Source: Pyrocephalus nanus
Lineage: Eukaryota > Chordata > Aves > Passeriformes > Tyrannidae
Length of the DNA: 64,000 nucleotides
Reading direction: 5' to 3'
Assembly (NCBI GenBank): GCA_038380795.1
Contig: CM076277.1
Location: forward strand, 1,641,501-1,705,500
Below are positions 1 through 12,330 of the stretch, piece by piece. Positions within the stretch are counted from its first letter, which is position 1. Each line of letters opens with the position of its first letter. Both the position numbers and the translations under genes were made by a program. The notes under the pieces were generated by a model, which had not been told where the DNA came from, did not search any database, and was given only the letters and a program-made list of their open reading frames with translations.

Positions 1-71
1 TCGCCCTGTCACTTGTTCCCCGGGGTGGGGGGAAGAGCCCGACTTGTGACGTGCTCGGGAATGACACTGAG

Positions 72-243
72 GTGCTGGAGCGTGTCCAGAGAAGAGCAAC
101 CAGGCCGGTGAAGGGACTGGAGAACAAGTGCTGTGAGGAGAGGCTGAGGGAGCTGGGCTTGTTTAGTCTGGAGAAGAGGAGGCTCACCCTGAGAGGAGGT
201 TGTAGCCGGGTGGTGGAGTCGGTCTCTTCTCCCAGGCAAATCA
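72..243 (+). mobile_element. CR1 LINE fragment (end of ORF2 into 3' region)
   Basis: The + strand translates to a peptide with the CR1 reverse-transcriptase C-terminal pattern LERVQRRATRPVKGLENK followed by LRELGLFSLEKRRL. It then jumps to the downstream CR1 stretch GGCSRV and a 'cttctcccaggcaa' sequence. Compared with CR1 copies I know, roughly 50 bp between the LEKRRL part and the GGCSRV part are missing, so this is an internally deleted, dead fragment. It lies just upstream of the NDRG3 CpG island. Confidence 0.85.
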
Positions 244-398
244 GCGGAGCGGGGTTTAAGCTCTGCCGAAGGGGAGGTTTCGCAGTCAGTGGTTTCGCAG
301 GACCGCAGGGTGGCACCAGAAACCAGGGCACGGGGGGGATAGTCCGCGTAGTTAAACGCCGGCGTTCCTTCGCGGTTCCTCCCTCACGGCCCAGCTTC

Positions 399-506
399 CC
401 GCCCTGCGCGGGGAGGCGGCCCCGCGGGCGGCATGGCGCCGCCCTCCGCCGTTCGGCGGAGGGCGGCGCCATGCCGCCCGCGGGGCCGCCTCCCCGCGCA
501 GGGCGG
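399..506. repeat. Perfect 53-bp inverted repeat with 2-nt centre
   Basis: Bases 399-451 are the exact reverse complement of bases 454-506, with only 'tt' (452-453) between them; pairing fails at 398/507. The arms are about 90% G+C and each carries the 10-mer GGCGCCATGC or its complement. It lies in the CpG island just upstream of the inferred exon 1. It may be a genuine cruciform-forming palindrome or a fold-back assembly artefact. Confidence 0.95.
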
Positions 507-557
507 CCCCGCACAGGCGCAGCGCGGCGGGCGGAGAGCGGCGGTCCCGCGGTGCAG
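507..557 (+). other. NDRG3: Probable NDRG3 exon 1 (5' UTR), 5' end not determined
   Basis: A consensus splice donor, 'gtgcag|gtgagc', follows base 557 inside the CpG island. No coding start with NDRG similarity is present here. The real ATG is in an exon beginning at 25665, so a non-coding first exon is required upstream. The start given is arbitrary (the edge of the palindrome); transcription could begin inside the palindrome or further up. Another donor-like site ('agg|gtgaga', around 653) is a possible alternative. Confidence 0.45.
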
Positions 558-1491
558 GTGAGCCCCGGCCCGGCCCCTGGGTCCGCCCGGCCCCGCGCCC
601 CTCTCCCCCAGCCCCGCCCCGGCGCGCTGAGGGGAGCGGCGGCGGAGGAGGAGGGTGAGACCCGCTGCCCCCGCGCTGAGGGGAATGACACCCCCCCCCC
701 CTTCCTCTCTCCCCTCATCGCTCCGCGCCCCGCCGGGGGAGCGCCCCGGGGTTTGTTGCGGTCCTCCTTTCGTGTAAATAGCGCTCCGCTTGCCCTCGGT
801 CTGCTTGGTCTCGCCTGGAGGTTTCCTCGCCCGCAGTTCGCGTCTCGGAATTCTCGTTGGCGGTGTTCGGGGCGAGGAGAACGCGGTGGGTTTTTTTTGT
901 TTTTATTTTGTTTTTTTTTTTTCGTTTTATTTTGTTTTGGCCCGGCCTGGTGGGAACGTGAATGGGAAAGGGGAATAGCTCCTAAAAAAAAAAAAAAATG
1001 TATCGGCTTGAGTCGTCACGTTATGTTAATGTCTCTGGGTTTTTTTTTTTCTGTATCGTATTTAATGTCACAAGGAGCTACAATTAAGCTACAATTTAAA
1101 ACATTATAGCAAAACGAGATGGTTCCGCTGTCTTACAAGCCGGGATTGTGAAGTGCTGCGCGGAACACGGGGTGCTGCAGAGCAGGTGAGGCCCCGAGCC
1201 CTGCCCTGGCTCCCGGCACGGCCTCGGGGGTCCCACGGACACCGAGTGTCTGACCCGGGCTTTGGCTGCTCCCCGGTGAAAGGAGGCTGGAAGCGGTGTG
1301 TGATCCCGGCGTGTGAATCGCTGTGAGCTTGGGCCAGGACTTGGGTGACTTTGTCACGCTCCTGTTTGCTCCAGAGAACAGGAGAGGGCTGGTAAGGATC
1401 AGGGGAGATGGCATCTGGGAAACCCAGAAGAGCTTTCGTGCTTGAATGCTGAGGTGATGAGAAGATGGGGGTTACAAGTGGAGAAAAATGC

Positions 1492-1625
1492 CCCATCCCT
1501 GGAAGTGTTCCAGGCCAAGTTGGACAGGGCTTGGAGCAACCTGGTCTAGTGGAAGGTGTCCCTGCAGGGGGGTTGGAAGTGGTTGAGCTTTAAGGTCCCT
1601 CCCAACCCGTTCCTTGGTTCTGTGA
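1492..1625 (+). mobile_element. CR1 LINE 3' end
   Basis: It has the signature order of a CR1 3' end: 'ccctggaagtgttccaggcc', 'ttggagcaacctggtctagt', 'ggaaggtgtccctgc', 'ggttggaa', 'ttaaggtccctcccaacc' and a final 'ttggttctgtga'. It is 5'-truncated, like most avian CR1 copies, and lacks any coding part. Confidence 0.92.
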
Positions 1626-3701
1626 GGAATCTGCTTCTGCTACCTGTGCCAGGCATGCTCATGAATCCTCTATATTCAGCTCATGAATCTCCTGTACATA
1701 GGAGGACTTGAGGGCTTATTGCTTTAGCTTCTGCCTTGCCTTACCTGTAGAAACAACAGCCTTCCACGTTCTGGAGCCTGTCAAACCATGTTTAGCAGCA
1801 GTGTATCAGTCTGTGGTGAAAAGTGAAAAGGTGAGGTCAAGTCAAAGAGCTGGGTTTAAAATTAGTGGGGATGTTTTCTAGTGCAATAATTTACTTGGGC
1901 TGGGGGAGCAGAGCTTAGCAGATGTCTGTCTTAGTGAACTGGGGGTAAGACCCCTGAAGGAGCAAGACGATTGCTAGGATTCATCTGGATTGCTGGCCAC
2001 TGGACTGGGGATTGTGGAGGGATCTCAGGACTGGCAGTGACTGTTTCAATTTCCTTTATTTGTTTGGGATTTTGAAACTTAGCTTGCGTGTGGCACGCAA
2101 GGCACGGAAACTTGTCTTGGGGGCAGCAGCTTGGTGTGGGCTGTATTTGGCTTGGATCGAGATGTTTGCAAGTGTGGAAGCTGCAAATGTTACACAGTGA
2201 AAATTAAACAATGCTGTACAATTAAAATTAAACAACTCCTGGAAGCAGCATTATTGGAGGCTGTAATTATATTCCTAGCCACTCATTTTGTATCTGAGGT
2301 TAAAAATTAATTGAAATGAGGAAATGTGTTTGATTTGCATTTTCCTGGTCTCTGATCACCTTCAGAAACCTTCCAGTGCTCCTGTTTGCAGCTCATATTT
2401 CACATTGTTCATGTATGACACAATCATCAGTGTTTTTCATTGGTAAGCGTGCTGGTACATTTAGATTTCAGAGGCCTTATTACATACGACGTGTATTTTG
2501 GTTCCTTAAAGATATACTAGAAAATTTTCTTGAAGGTATTTCTGGGGCGTTTTTTCTTAAACATTCCTCTGTTTTATGCTCAAGGTAAACACTACAGAAG
2601 AGTAGTAATATCTAGCTATTTCAGTAAGAAGCACCAAAAATTACAGTCACAGTATGGTCTAAGTACAAAAATAAAAAAGGATAAAACAATTCATCTTTAG
2701 TTTTCTTTGGGAGTTGGTTTTCATGTGTAGGAGACTAGGGATTTTAATTTTTAATTATTAATTGTCATTCTCACAAACAATAGCTCAGTTGGATTGCCAG
2801 CAGTGTTGCTTTCTGGAAAATGGTGAAGCCAAACCCTCAGTTTTTTTTCTGTGGGCAGTGCTAACACCATAACCCCCCCTGAGCAGGGTTTATCTTGTGC
2901 TCATCATGTCAGCTGTGTCTTGGATACAAGTAAATGTGTCTGTGCTGCCTGAGCCCTGCTGGGCACTGGGCAGGGCTGGCTCGGGCTATTTGTGGCTCTG
3001 ATTATTAAGGCCTGGTTTAACCCATGACAGTGAGAGCAGAGGAGGGGTTTGCTGCGATTTCCCTGTGTTGAAGACAATGTTCCTGATAGGTGTTTCAGTG
3101 CTTCTCAGTGGTCTCATTTTCCTGTGAATGAGGTTTGGGAGGAATAATAAAATGCTGTCTTGCTTTTTCCTGGGAATTCTCACTGTTCTGTCCATCAGGA
3201 CACTTACTAAGCAGAGCAGTTGTGATTTGGTCCTGCCATGAAAAGGGCTGGTGACTGTGCCTGCTACTGTGCAAACTGGAGTTGGTGAGAGACTTCAACA
3301 ACCTCACTTGGTCTTCAGTTCTGTGCTTGTAAATTCTGAATTGTAAATGGGACTTGCTGGATTTTTAATGATCTTATTGATCACTCAGTGTTTTCTATCC
3401 GGTCTATCCCCTTGTTCCTCTGTGACTGTTTGTTGCAGTTATCCAGTTGGTGCTGTGGGAAGCATGGAAGGAACAGCTCTGTTTTCATTTGGCTATCGTC
3501 TTTCCCAGGCTTGGATGTGTTTCTGTGTTTACAACGGGTGGAGTTCCCCAAAGAGGTGTTCATTATTTTACACAGTGTAAAAACAGTAGACGTTATGAAT
3601 GTAATGTTTAATTTTGAAGTAACCTTTACTGTTCAATCATGTATAAACCAGATTCTCTTCGTAATTACCAGATGGATTAAAAATGTGAAACTGGCACTTC
3701 T

Positions 3702-3723
3702 CCCCCCCCCCCCCCCCCCCCCC
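3702..3723 (+). repeat. Poly-C run (22 nt)
   Basis: An uninterrupted C homopolymer, flanked by 'cttct' and 'aaaaga', lies in NDRG3 intron 1. Its exact length is likely to be unreliable in any assembly. Confidence 0.9.
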
Positions 3724-6700
3724 AAAAGAGCTGGAATTGTGGCTTTTACCTGTGTGTTTAAACAGAGGAGACAGGCAGTCTGCAGCTTCCTTTTCATCTG
3801 TATTTTGGTCATGGAGCTCTGTGTTACATCTTAAACTGATCTAATGACTGGCTGGACCTATTCTTGCTCTGTCTTGTACCACCTTCAGCATTTACTGGAG
3901 GTGTTCCTGATCCGTTTTAGTTTGCTAAATAATCAGAGCACTAATCCAGCCCCTCTGTGTCCTCATCTCCCCAGAAGATCAGCTTTTGCCAGGTAAGCAA
4001 GCTGAATAAGTTCAAAGAAGGGCTGAGGAGTACCAGAGACCTAATTGATTTTTGCAGTGTAAGAACAGCCACAGAGTCAGGTGGAACCATCTAGGCTGCT
4101 GTTCTTTCCTGACAGTGATCAAAAAGACAAGAGCATAAGGTCAGGATATCTTATATAAACCTTTGCCTGGTGGCCCTCTTGTCTCTCCTCAGCTGTGGGA
4201 TGTCAAGAGTTAGATGTTGTTTGCTTTTGTTTTGTTCACCTTTAATGCATTTTTGTGTGAACTAGCCTGTGTCTCCCATCTGTTTAAATGTATGGCACTG
4301 CCACATCCCAGGGGAGACCTTCCAGAGCACAGAATCATCCTGTAGGTGCTGACTACCTCTGCTTGTTTTCTTTTAAACTTGACAGCTACTGGCTTCATTT
4401 CCTATCTCTGAGGTGTTGTATTGTTTGGACACAGTGAACAACTGATCTCCATTTACCTTCTCTGTTCGGCTGATGATTTTACAGGTTTCTGTCATGTGTC
4501 ACTGCAGCAATCTCTTGTTTCCAGGCAGAAGAGCCCTAGCCTGATTGATTATTCCTCATTCACGTTTTCAAACCTTGTTTCCTTTTAAAAAATATTTTCC
4601 CTTCCATTATGTCCTCTTGAAAGGAAGGAGCAGGCACTGCATCCAGGATTTAAAGTACAGACATTCTATAGCTTTATATGGTGGTTTTATTACTAATCAT
4701 TTCCTAACATTAGCTTTATTTTTTCATATGTTGAATGGCTTTGAGCTGATGCTTTAATCATTCTGCTGTGACTCCAGCAGGATTTCCTGAATACTAATGA
4801 CCGGTTTGGAGCACACTACTCTATGTGTGAAATACGGACCACTTATCTTCAAACTGCTACTTTATTTGCACAGAATTTCATCTGTTATTTTATTTCCCCA
4901 TTGTTCACTCTCAGAGGGTTTTTTTGCAGACCTTCAGCCAGCCCTTCTCTTTGCTCTCAGAACAGATTATATCCTCAGGAGACTTTCACTCATCTCCTTG
5001 CCCCTCTTTCCAGCCTGTTTATGAATACAGTGTGTAGCAGAGCACTGCAAAAGGCTCCTGGCTGACTCCCTCCCTGGGAAAACTGACCTTTTATTCCTGT
5101 CCTCTGGGATTTGTTTTCAGCTGGTTGTGAGTCCAGGCCTGGGCTTGCCCCCCAGGGTTTCCCGAGGGTCAGCACCTCTCTGGGTGTCCCTGTGTGGTGG
5201 TTCCAGCGCTGCTGTGAGCGCTGCCCGGGAGAGGCTCTGCCTGTGCACTGCACACAGGGAGTGGCTGCAAACAGATCTGACTGGAAATGAACCCAGCAAA
5301 TGATAAATTAACGCTGATTTAGTGTTGTTGTTCTGGCAGTATACAAACGTGGGGATTTAATTAGAATCAATTCAGTCAGAGAAGTGTGTATTTCTGTGCC
5401 TACTGCTGCTGATTGAAACTGTGACCTTACAGGCTGAACTGTAGTCTAGACTGAGGCAGTCTAAGTGCCTGTGCACACACTTTTCATTTCAAATTGGCAT
5501 GATTTTGATGCTGTAGTTAGATTAGCATGACTTGGTGTATGAATTACACCCAGGTACTAATTCAGTGGGGTTTGTGACTGCTTCTTGGACACCTTTCCTG
5601 GACCGAGGCAGAAAGACATGGGACCCTGGGTTAACACCTGGAATTCCTTAAATGAAGGCAGTGAATAAGGAGGGGGGTTTAGTGCATTTATGAAAATTAA
5701 TAGGGATCCACTAATATTTTTTTATCTTATATATGGACTTTATTATAATTTATTAGGAACAATTGCATGATAAATATTTTAAAAATATGCGACTGGAAAT
5801 TCACAAATTTTGCAATTGATATCCTTATAGTGTTTTTTAACTGCTAGAATTCTTTGAGGTCTGTGTACATTTAAGCTTCCTAAATACAAAAGATAAAAAT
5901 CTTTAAGGACATTTCCATTTGCTAAATCGACTGTTCTTGAAAATTTATATCTGAATTCTCCAGTTTTGTTGTCACACGTAATACTTTTCTGCTGAGGGTT
6001 TTTTGCATTGTCTTTGTGTGGAGAACTGAAGTTAGGTGCTTATGTTTTTGGTGGGTTATTTTGCCTGTGATAGTTCTGAAATTTATTACTTACCCAACAA
6101 GATCTGGGTTTTTTTTCAGTTTGTGTAGGTGTTTCTACCTCTGCACAGGCAGAAAGAAAAACTTGACTGGCGTAAAGGTATAGCCCTGTGACTTGGATTG
6201 GTGTATTTCCTTCCAGAAAATGAGGGATTGTATGTGGATTTGTGCTTTATTTTTAAGGTGGTAGGAAGATGTGACTCGGGGAGTGGTTTAAATGTGCTTT
6301 TCTGTGCTGCCACTTCAGGTGCTGCATGGGTTGTCTCTGCCTTGGTGGGGGACTGACATAACAGTGTTGGGAGTGTTGAGCAAGTACATGCTGCCCAGTT
6401 GGCAACAAGGCATTTTTAACCATTGTGTGGGAACTCTACATTTACTGTTTTGCTCATGAAGTTCATTCTGACGTGATTTTCATCAAAGACATGGCCCTCG
6501 TTAGAAATTCAATTTTTTTTTCCTTTAGCTTGGGTGAAAAGGTTATCAAATAAATATCATATGGTATTAGAGAAGCCAGGGAAGGTTTTTTTCTCACTTT
6601 GCAATTCAATTGGGCTTTATCCATGGGCTGAAGGGGAGAAAGGCACAAGACTTGGTGAAAATTTTCACATGGATTAGCTCAGCCACAGAACAAAACTATT

Positions 6701-7690
6701 CTTTCCTGATAAGTAGTTAATTAGAAATATTCATTATTAAAACCCCCCAAATCAATAAGAGTATTTTTTTGTTGTTGTTATTTCTAGGGGTAGGTGGATG
6801 GAACACCCAGCAAGTATTGCAGCCAATTCATACTTGGCTAATAAGAAAACCCCCAGGAGCAGCAGTGACAGGGGCTGTGTGCTGCTGTGACCCAGCTGTG
6901 TCTCAGCCCGGGAACGTTCCCCTACAGGGGGTCTTGCCATGAGAGAGGGAAAGTTTAAAATATTCTTTTGGCCACACTGAGGAGAACCATTGCACTGGCT
7001 GGGCAGTGCAGTGTGCAGTACCTTTTGGGCACTGAATTTCTCTGTTTTTAACTGATTTTAAATGGACTTGGAGTTCATGGCTGTCCAGCTCCTGGAGTCA
7101 GTCACAGAAACCATCAGCATTTCTCCTGTTTCCTACGTGCAGAAGGGTTATTCATGTGCAATTGCCAAGTGTGATGCTTGCAGATGGAGAACACTCTTTA
7201 AAAAAAGGCTTAAAGCCGTGTTGATTTTGTTGTTCTTTAGCTGAGGTTATTCGTGGTGTTGAATATTTGCTTGTCTGGATGTATTGCAGGTGGTCAAAGG
7301 ATCTGTGACCAGAGTGCTTTGTGGCAGTGACTGCTGACTGATTTTGCTGTGGCTGTGCTCTGACAGAGGGAACCATCTCAGGTGTGTGATGGTTACTCAG
7401 AGGTGTTCCTTGCCTTAAAAGTGATTGTACTGCAGCACTCCCTGTCACTCAGCCAGTGTTTCAGTTCCCACCCCAGACCTGCAGGGAAGTTAGAGACCCT
7501 TGCTGATGTGATTTTCTTAGGAACTATCCTGGTTCCTCTGAACTTGTGTGGTGGCATGCTGGAGAACACAGAGGTGGAGGTGCAGGGATAAAAAAAAAAC
7601 TACCTCCCCCCAAAAAAAAGATCTTACTTTCCAATATATTTATACTTTGGGTGGTAAATGGAAGATTTTTTACAATTTAGTTTTTTAGTT

Positions 7691-7735
7691 GTTGGACTCA
7701 ATGACCTTAGAGGTCTTTTCCAACCTTAATGTCAT
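7691..7735 (+). mobile_element. Short CR1 3' terminus
   Basis: 'gttggactcaatgacctta' followed by 'gaggtcttttccaacctta' is the terminal part of an avian CR1. Only about 45 bp remain, ending where the consensus would carry its 'attctatg' tail. Confidence 0.75.
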
Positions 7736-7816
7736 GCCACCTTTCTGGTCCCTCTCTGGCCAGAGATGGTCATTCCAGGGCAGTGACGGACACTCCTTGC
7801 ACCCTTCTTACCAAAT

Positions 7817-8000
7817 GTTTGTTTGTTTGTTTTTTGTTTTGTTGGTGTTCTGTTTTAGGGGTTTTTTGGTGTGGGGTTTTGTTTGGGTTTGTTTGGGTTT
7901 TTTGTTTTTGTTTTGTTTTTGGTTTTTTTGTTGTTGTTGTTTGTTTGGGGTTTTTTGCCGTTTATTGTTTAATTTGGTTTTTTGATTGTTTTGTTTCCTG
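7817..8000 (+). repeat. T/G-rich low-complexity tract
   Basis: The + strand is almost purely T and G, with variable 'gttt', 'gttttt' and 'gttgttgtt' blocks and interspersed 'gggg' runs. It produces a long K/Q/N/T-rich open frame on the minus strand that is a compositional shadow, not a gene. Confidence 0.85.
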
Positions 8001-11000
8001 TTCATGTTCAATATTAATTGATACACTTTGTGTGATCCGTGCTTCTTTGTTGCCTTCCTGAATTCTTTGCAAATGCATAGGAATGTTGGCAATGATTTCC
8101 AGATTTTAGGTAGCCTGACACTCCTGTATCTGGCTATTTGAGCAGTTCTTGGAAATCTGGGAAGCAGCTGTGTCAGTGCCAGGGCTGCCTGCTCATGTGT
8201 GCACTCCAGAAGCTTCACTAGGACAATGAACCCCTCAGGCCCTTTGGGGAGTGATTGAGCTTACATTATGAGAAATGGCTCTTATTGTTAAGCTTGCTGG
8301 TAATTGCCTAAATAAAGTGTTTTCAAGGGTAATTCTAGGCCACTCACACCAGTATAAAAATGTCTTTAAAACAATTTTCAGAGCTTACCAGTTGGTTTCT
8401 CAGGAGGGAGGCCCTGTGCTTGTTCCACATGAATGCATTCCGGTTTTGGTGGTGGCTTTAGGTGTTAGGAAATGAGATTTCCTCTCTGAACATTGATTTT
8501 CTTGGCAGTGCAGTGACCCTTAAAGACTTGTAAAAAGTCTGTCATTTGCCTTTTTTTTTTTTAAATGGTGGTGTCCCAAGGGAGCAGCGTTCCAGCAGGA
8601 ATTCTCGCCATGGGGAGCAGATGGGTGTGTGTGGTGCTGTGAGGTGGAGCAGCTGATGCCTCTGGCAAGGGACAGTGAGCTGAGTGCTGATGTGACACAG
8701 ACAGACCTGGGCAGGGACACCGAGCTGCTCTGCTCCCCTTCCTCACGACCTGCTCTGCAAAAAAGGCCTTCAGCTTCTTTTTTCCTTGTTTAAAAAACCG
8801 TTTTGTTGACGTTGCAAAACGAGCACCAGGCAGCCCTCAAATGCCAGCCTTGGAAGTGGGGTTGCACAGGATTTCTCAGACAGATGGAGGAGGCATTCAC
8901 TGAGCACTGTGTTATCTTTTGTTGTCAGGAGGAGAAAAATAATGGAGGTTTCTCCTTGGGCCTTACAAAAGATAACTCCTTTTCCGCTCTTGACTTTAAT
9001 TGTTTCATTCTTCTTTATTAAAGACAGGATCTTCTTAACAATGAAAGCAATAAAACAGGCAGAGAAGCCTGTGCTGTCTTTAAAAACGGAAAAAAAGGAA
9101 GAAATAGGAAATAGGATAAAGTCCATTGTATGGCATAGTAACCTTTAAAGAAATTCATAGTAGAATAGGAATATGAATTTAGGACTTTATATAAAGGCAG
9201 GAGAAATATTGTCAGTACTTAATTTTCATAAAATAAGAAATGTTTAGGCAGGTGTCATTCACCTTTAGGGAGGTCTCTGGAATATCAATCTCAGTACTTT
9301 CTCTCATTGGTGGGAAGTAGTTATTGGGGAAAAAGATGGAAATGGCTTAAAACACATTGCACCAGAGGGCCTAATTCTCTACCTGAGCATTAATTGCCTG
9401 AACTCAGAAGTGTTGCAATGCAGATAACTTGCTTTTCTGTAGTTTGATTCCTTTGATGTGATATATTAATGTTTTCTCAGATCTCTAGCCTTCAAATGTC
9501 ATTCTGGGCTGTGGATTGATTGCAAATACAGCACTTATGCTGCTATTTTTATCATGTCTCCACATTAAAATGATCTGCTTATGCAGACACCATCATCAGT
9601 CACCTTGTTGGCCTAAAAATGACTTAAGCAAATACAATCTTGTATTGTCAAAACTTTGAATAAGGAAAGGCTCACAGAGTTTAAATCCTGATCTTGAAAC
9701 ATTTCCTTTAGTGAAATCTGAAGTATTTTTATCCTATCATAAATCACTAGACCCAGGTTTTCTTTTGTGTTTTAAAGAAAACCCCAGGTCTTGCAAGCAG
9801 CAGTGATTGCAGGCTGCTTCCCATAGTCTGGAGCCTCGGCTTTCAAGACTGGCACTCACCTTTCCATAAATCAAGGGACTTGTTCCATGCCCTTGGTCAC
9901 TGCTTCCCTGCAGGTTCGAGCATTTGTGAGCATCAAAGGTACAGGGGCAGACAGGGTGTCCCCTCAGAGGGGTCTGCTTGGGCCCCTGGTCTGCTGAGCT
10001 CCTGAGTGCATCTGCAGCAGGAGGAGGGGGAATCTCTGTCTCTTATCAAACAGACAAGGACTGCAGTGATTTCTGGGCTACTGTTAGAAAGTTCCATCTT
10101 CATTTTACTGGCATGCCTGTGTACTTCTCATTTTGAAGGGCTGAGCAGTCACATCTCAAAATGGACACCTTTTCCTCTGAGCACCTGCATTAACACAACA
10201 TGGTGATGGCCATCACCACTGGCCTGTAAAGGGGCTTGGTTGAGCCAGGGCTGTGCTGTCCTTCTCTCTCATGCAGTGGCTAGATGAAGAGCAATGACCT
10301 TTATTGCTGGTGGTTGCATAATGAATAATAAAAAAAGGCGTTCAGTCTGCCCACAGGGCAGTGGTGGTGAAGGGAGGGCTCTATGTTACTCCAAACAGGC
10401 TGCAGAGGCATTGCAGGGGAAGTAGCCTTGGAGCTCTTACCTCTTCCTTGGTTTCTCCTGATTCCAGTTTCATTTGAAGGACGACCAAAAGGTTTAAATT
10501 CTACCTGAGGTGAATATTTAACAGGAGTGTATCAGGTGCCAGTGTGTTGGGCTGCAAGGGAAAGTGTTGGTCCCTTCATTAAATGCAAAGTTATTCCATG
10601 CTGACTCAAAGATCCCCAAAGAAACAGGACCACTCACTCCCAGAGTGTGTAGTTTGGTGAAGGAATTACGGAGAGAAATTTGTTATCCTGTGCTAGACAG
10701 GAGGTTCAGACAGATCACAAAAGCTGATCTCCTCTGACTTCACTGTGCTGAATAATATCAACATAAGGAGCCAAGAGCAGAGCCTAAAAAGAAATCAGGA
10801 TGAACTTATGTAACTAAATCAGATCAACACATCATTTTGAAAAGAAATGAACACCTGAGCCTGTGATGATTCCCTCTGAGCCCTTCCTTTGGTAGAAGCC
10901 CTTGAGCAAGGAGAGGAGTGTCCAGCCCTGCTGCAGGGGATGGACACTTTTCTCTTTGGAGCTCCCTGGCACAAACCTTGTGCAGCTTATACACAAATGG

Positions 11001-11339
11001 AGCAAATTTACATAAAAGGACTAATTAAAAAAAGATAAATTAAAACTTGGGGTCAACTTGAGGTCTAGGGGGAACATACAAGCATCTTAGATTTAAAATT
11101 ATGTAATGAATTTTTTTAAATGAAATTCCCAACTCTGGGAGTGGTGGGGGAAGCCCAGTTTTGTGTAGAAGATTGCCTGCACATTTATGAAGATATGTGG
11201 CAGCATTAAGGCACATTTCTAAAGAGAAACTCTGATATATCTTCCTGAGGAAGCATGAAAAAAAGTCCTACAGAGCAGTAAAATCATAGGAATAATCTAC
11301 ACTGGAGCTCATTATCAGAATAATCTGGCAAGTTCTTTG

Positions 11340-11690
11340 AGTATAAGAGAGCTAGAGAGAGGTGACAAGAGAGAGCAAAGGCATGGAATGAGGGGAGAGG
11401 AGGAGACGTTAAACAGTTTAGGACTTTGCACCTCGGGAAGGAGCCACTGGGAGTTCAAAAGGAAGTAATAAAGCTTTATGGAAGGATGACTGGCACAGAA
11501 GGTGAGTGAAGAATATCCGGCATTTCTGAGACCAGGAGGACTATTGAGACATCCAATAACAATTTAGCTATAAATCAGACAGATGGAAGGTTTATTTTAT
11601 ACAATGTTTTCACAGTATTAGCCATTGCCAGAGAGTGATGTGGAAGCCAAAAGCACAGAGAAGTCAGAGTTATAAAAATAAACGGAAGAG
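11340..11690 (+). mobile_element. Ancient CR1-like LINE remnant (3' part)
   Basis: The order 'gagagaggtgacaagag', 'aaaggcatggaatga', 'ggatgactggcacagaagg' and later 'ttgccagagagtgatgtgg', 'aagccaaaa' follows the 3' ORF2 region of old amniote CR1 copies as I remember them from turtles and crocodilians. Many substitutions and small gaps remove any reading frame. The boundaries are approximate. Confidence 0.5.
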
Positions 11691-12089
11691 AGGCAACAAA
11701 TTAATTTTTATCAGCAAACATACATTGTTATATAGTAAATGGAAGAGTTAGCTTTGAGGAAACATGGAAAAATCCTATGGCACTGAGTGCTAAAGTAGCA
11801 TTTTAAATTCAGCACAGTGAAGTGATGCAGCTGAAGGGCAGCCCCCACTGTACATGTACAGCGATGAGCTCTGGATTAGCTTTTCCAGACAGAATGGGAA
11901 CTGGGGGTTATAACAGTTCTACCAAAATATTATCTCAGTATCTGGAAAAGCAAATTGAAGATTAGATCCTTGTGGAAAAATAACAGCAATCAAAACTGGG
12001 CAACACGCTGGTGTGTCGAGTGGCAGCGCCCCCGTGGTGTGAGCGCTGCGTGAGCAGCGGCCCCATCGCTCTCACAGCCAGTGAGACTG

Positions 12090-12330
12090 GGAGAAGGTTG
12101 ATGCGAATGATCAAAGGTGTGCAATGTAAAGAATGATAAGTAGATCAAAACTCTTCAGTTTCAAGAAGAGGTCTTTGAAGAGGATATGATGGAAGCACAG
12201 AGTCTTAGCAGCGTGGAGCGTGTGTGAACCCATTTTTCACTGTCTCTTTGGAAAAAAGGACTAAGACCACCAAATGGAAATAGTGGGTGGCAGGCTCAAA
12301 ACAAAGCGAGATGTTTCTGAAGTGGGAGCG
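12090..12330 (+). mobile_element. Second ancient CR1-like remnant
   Basis: It repeats the same LINE region as the remnant 750 bp upstream: 'gatcaaaggtgtgcaatg', 'ttcagtttcaagaagagg', 'aggatatgatgg', then 'accaaatggaaatagtggg' and 'ggcaggctcaaaacaaa'. Because the same consensus interval occurs twice, these are two copies and not one interrupted element. It is heavily decayed and has approximate ends. Confidence 0.5.

Larger units (their letters stand above)
360..860 (+). promoter_or_regulatory. NDRG3: CpG-island promoter of NDRG3
   Basis: The stretch is very rich in G+C and in undepleted CpG dinucleotides, in sharp contrast to the AT-rich sequence that follows from about 890. It has GC-box-like runs such as 'ccccgcccc' near 610-620 and no TATA box that I can place. 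It sits at the 5' end of a gene whose first coding exon is 25 kb downstream, as expected for a broadly expressed vertebrate gene with a non-coding first exon. The exact start site cannot be fixed from sequence alone. Confidence 0.75.

Noticed and set aside
51..1109. 352-residue plus-strand frame at the left edge
   Set aside because: It runs through a CR1 fragment, the palindrome and homopolymer tracts; the first part is LINE protein and the rest has no coding character.
7808..8218. 136-residue minus-strand frame rich in K, Q, N and T
   Set aside because: It lies over the T/G low-complexity tract at 7817-8000 and has no domain pattern; composition alone explains it.
12024..12042. CTCF-like sequence 'agcgcccccgtggtg'
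   Set aside because: It needs a one-base insertion relative to the CTCF core, so it is not a convincing site.
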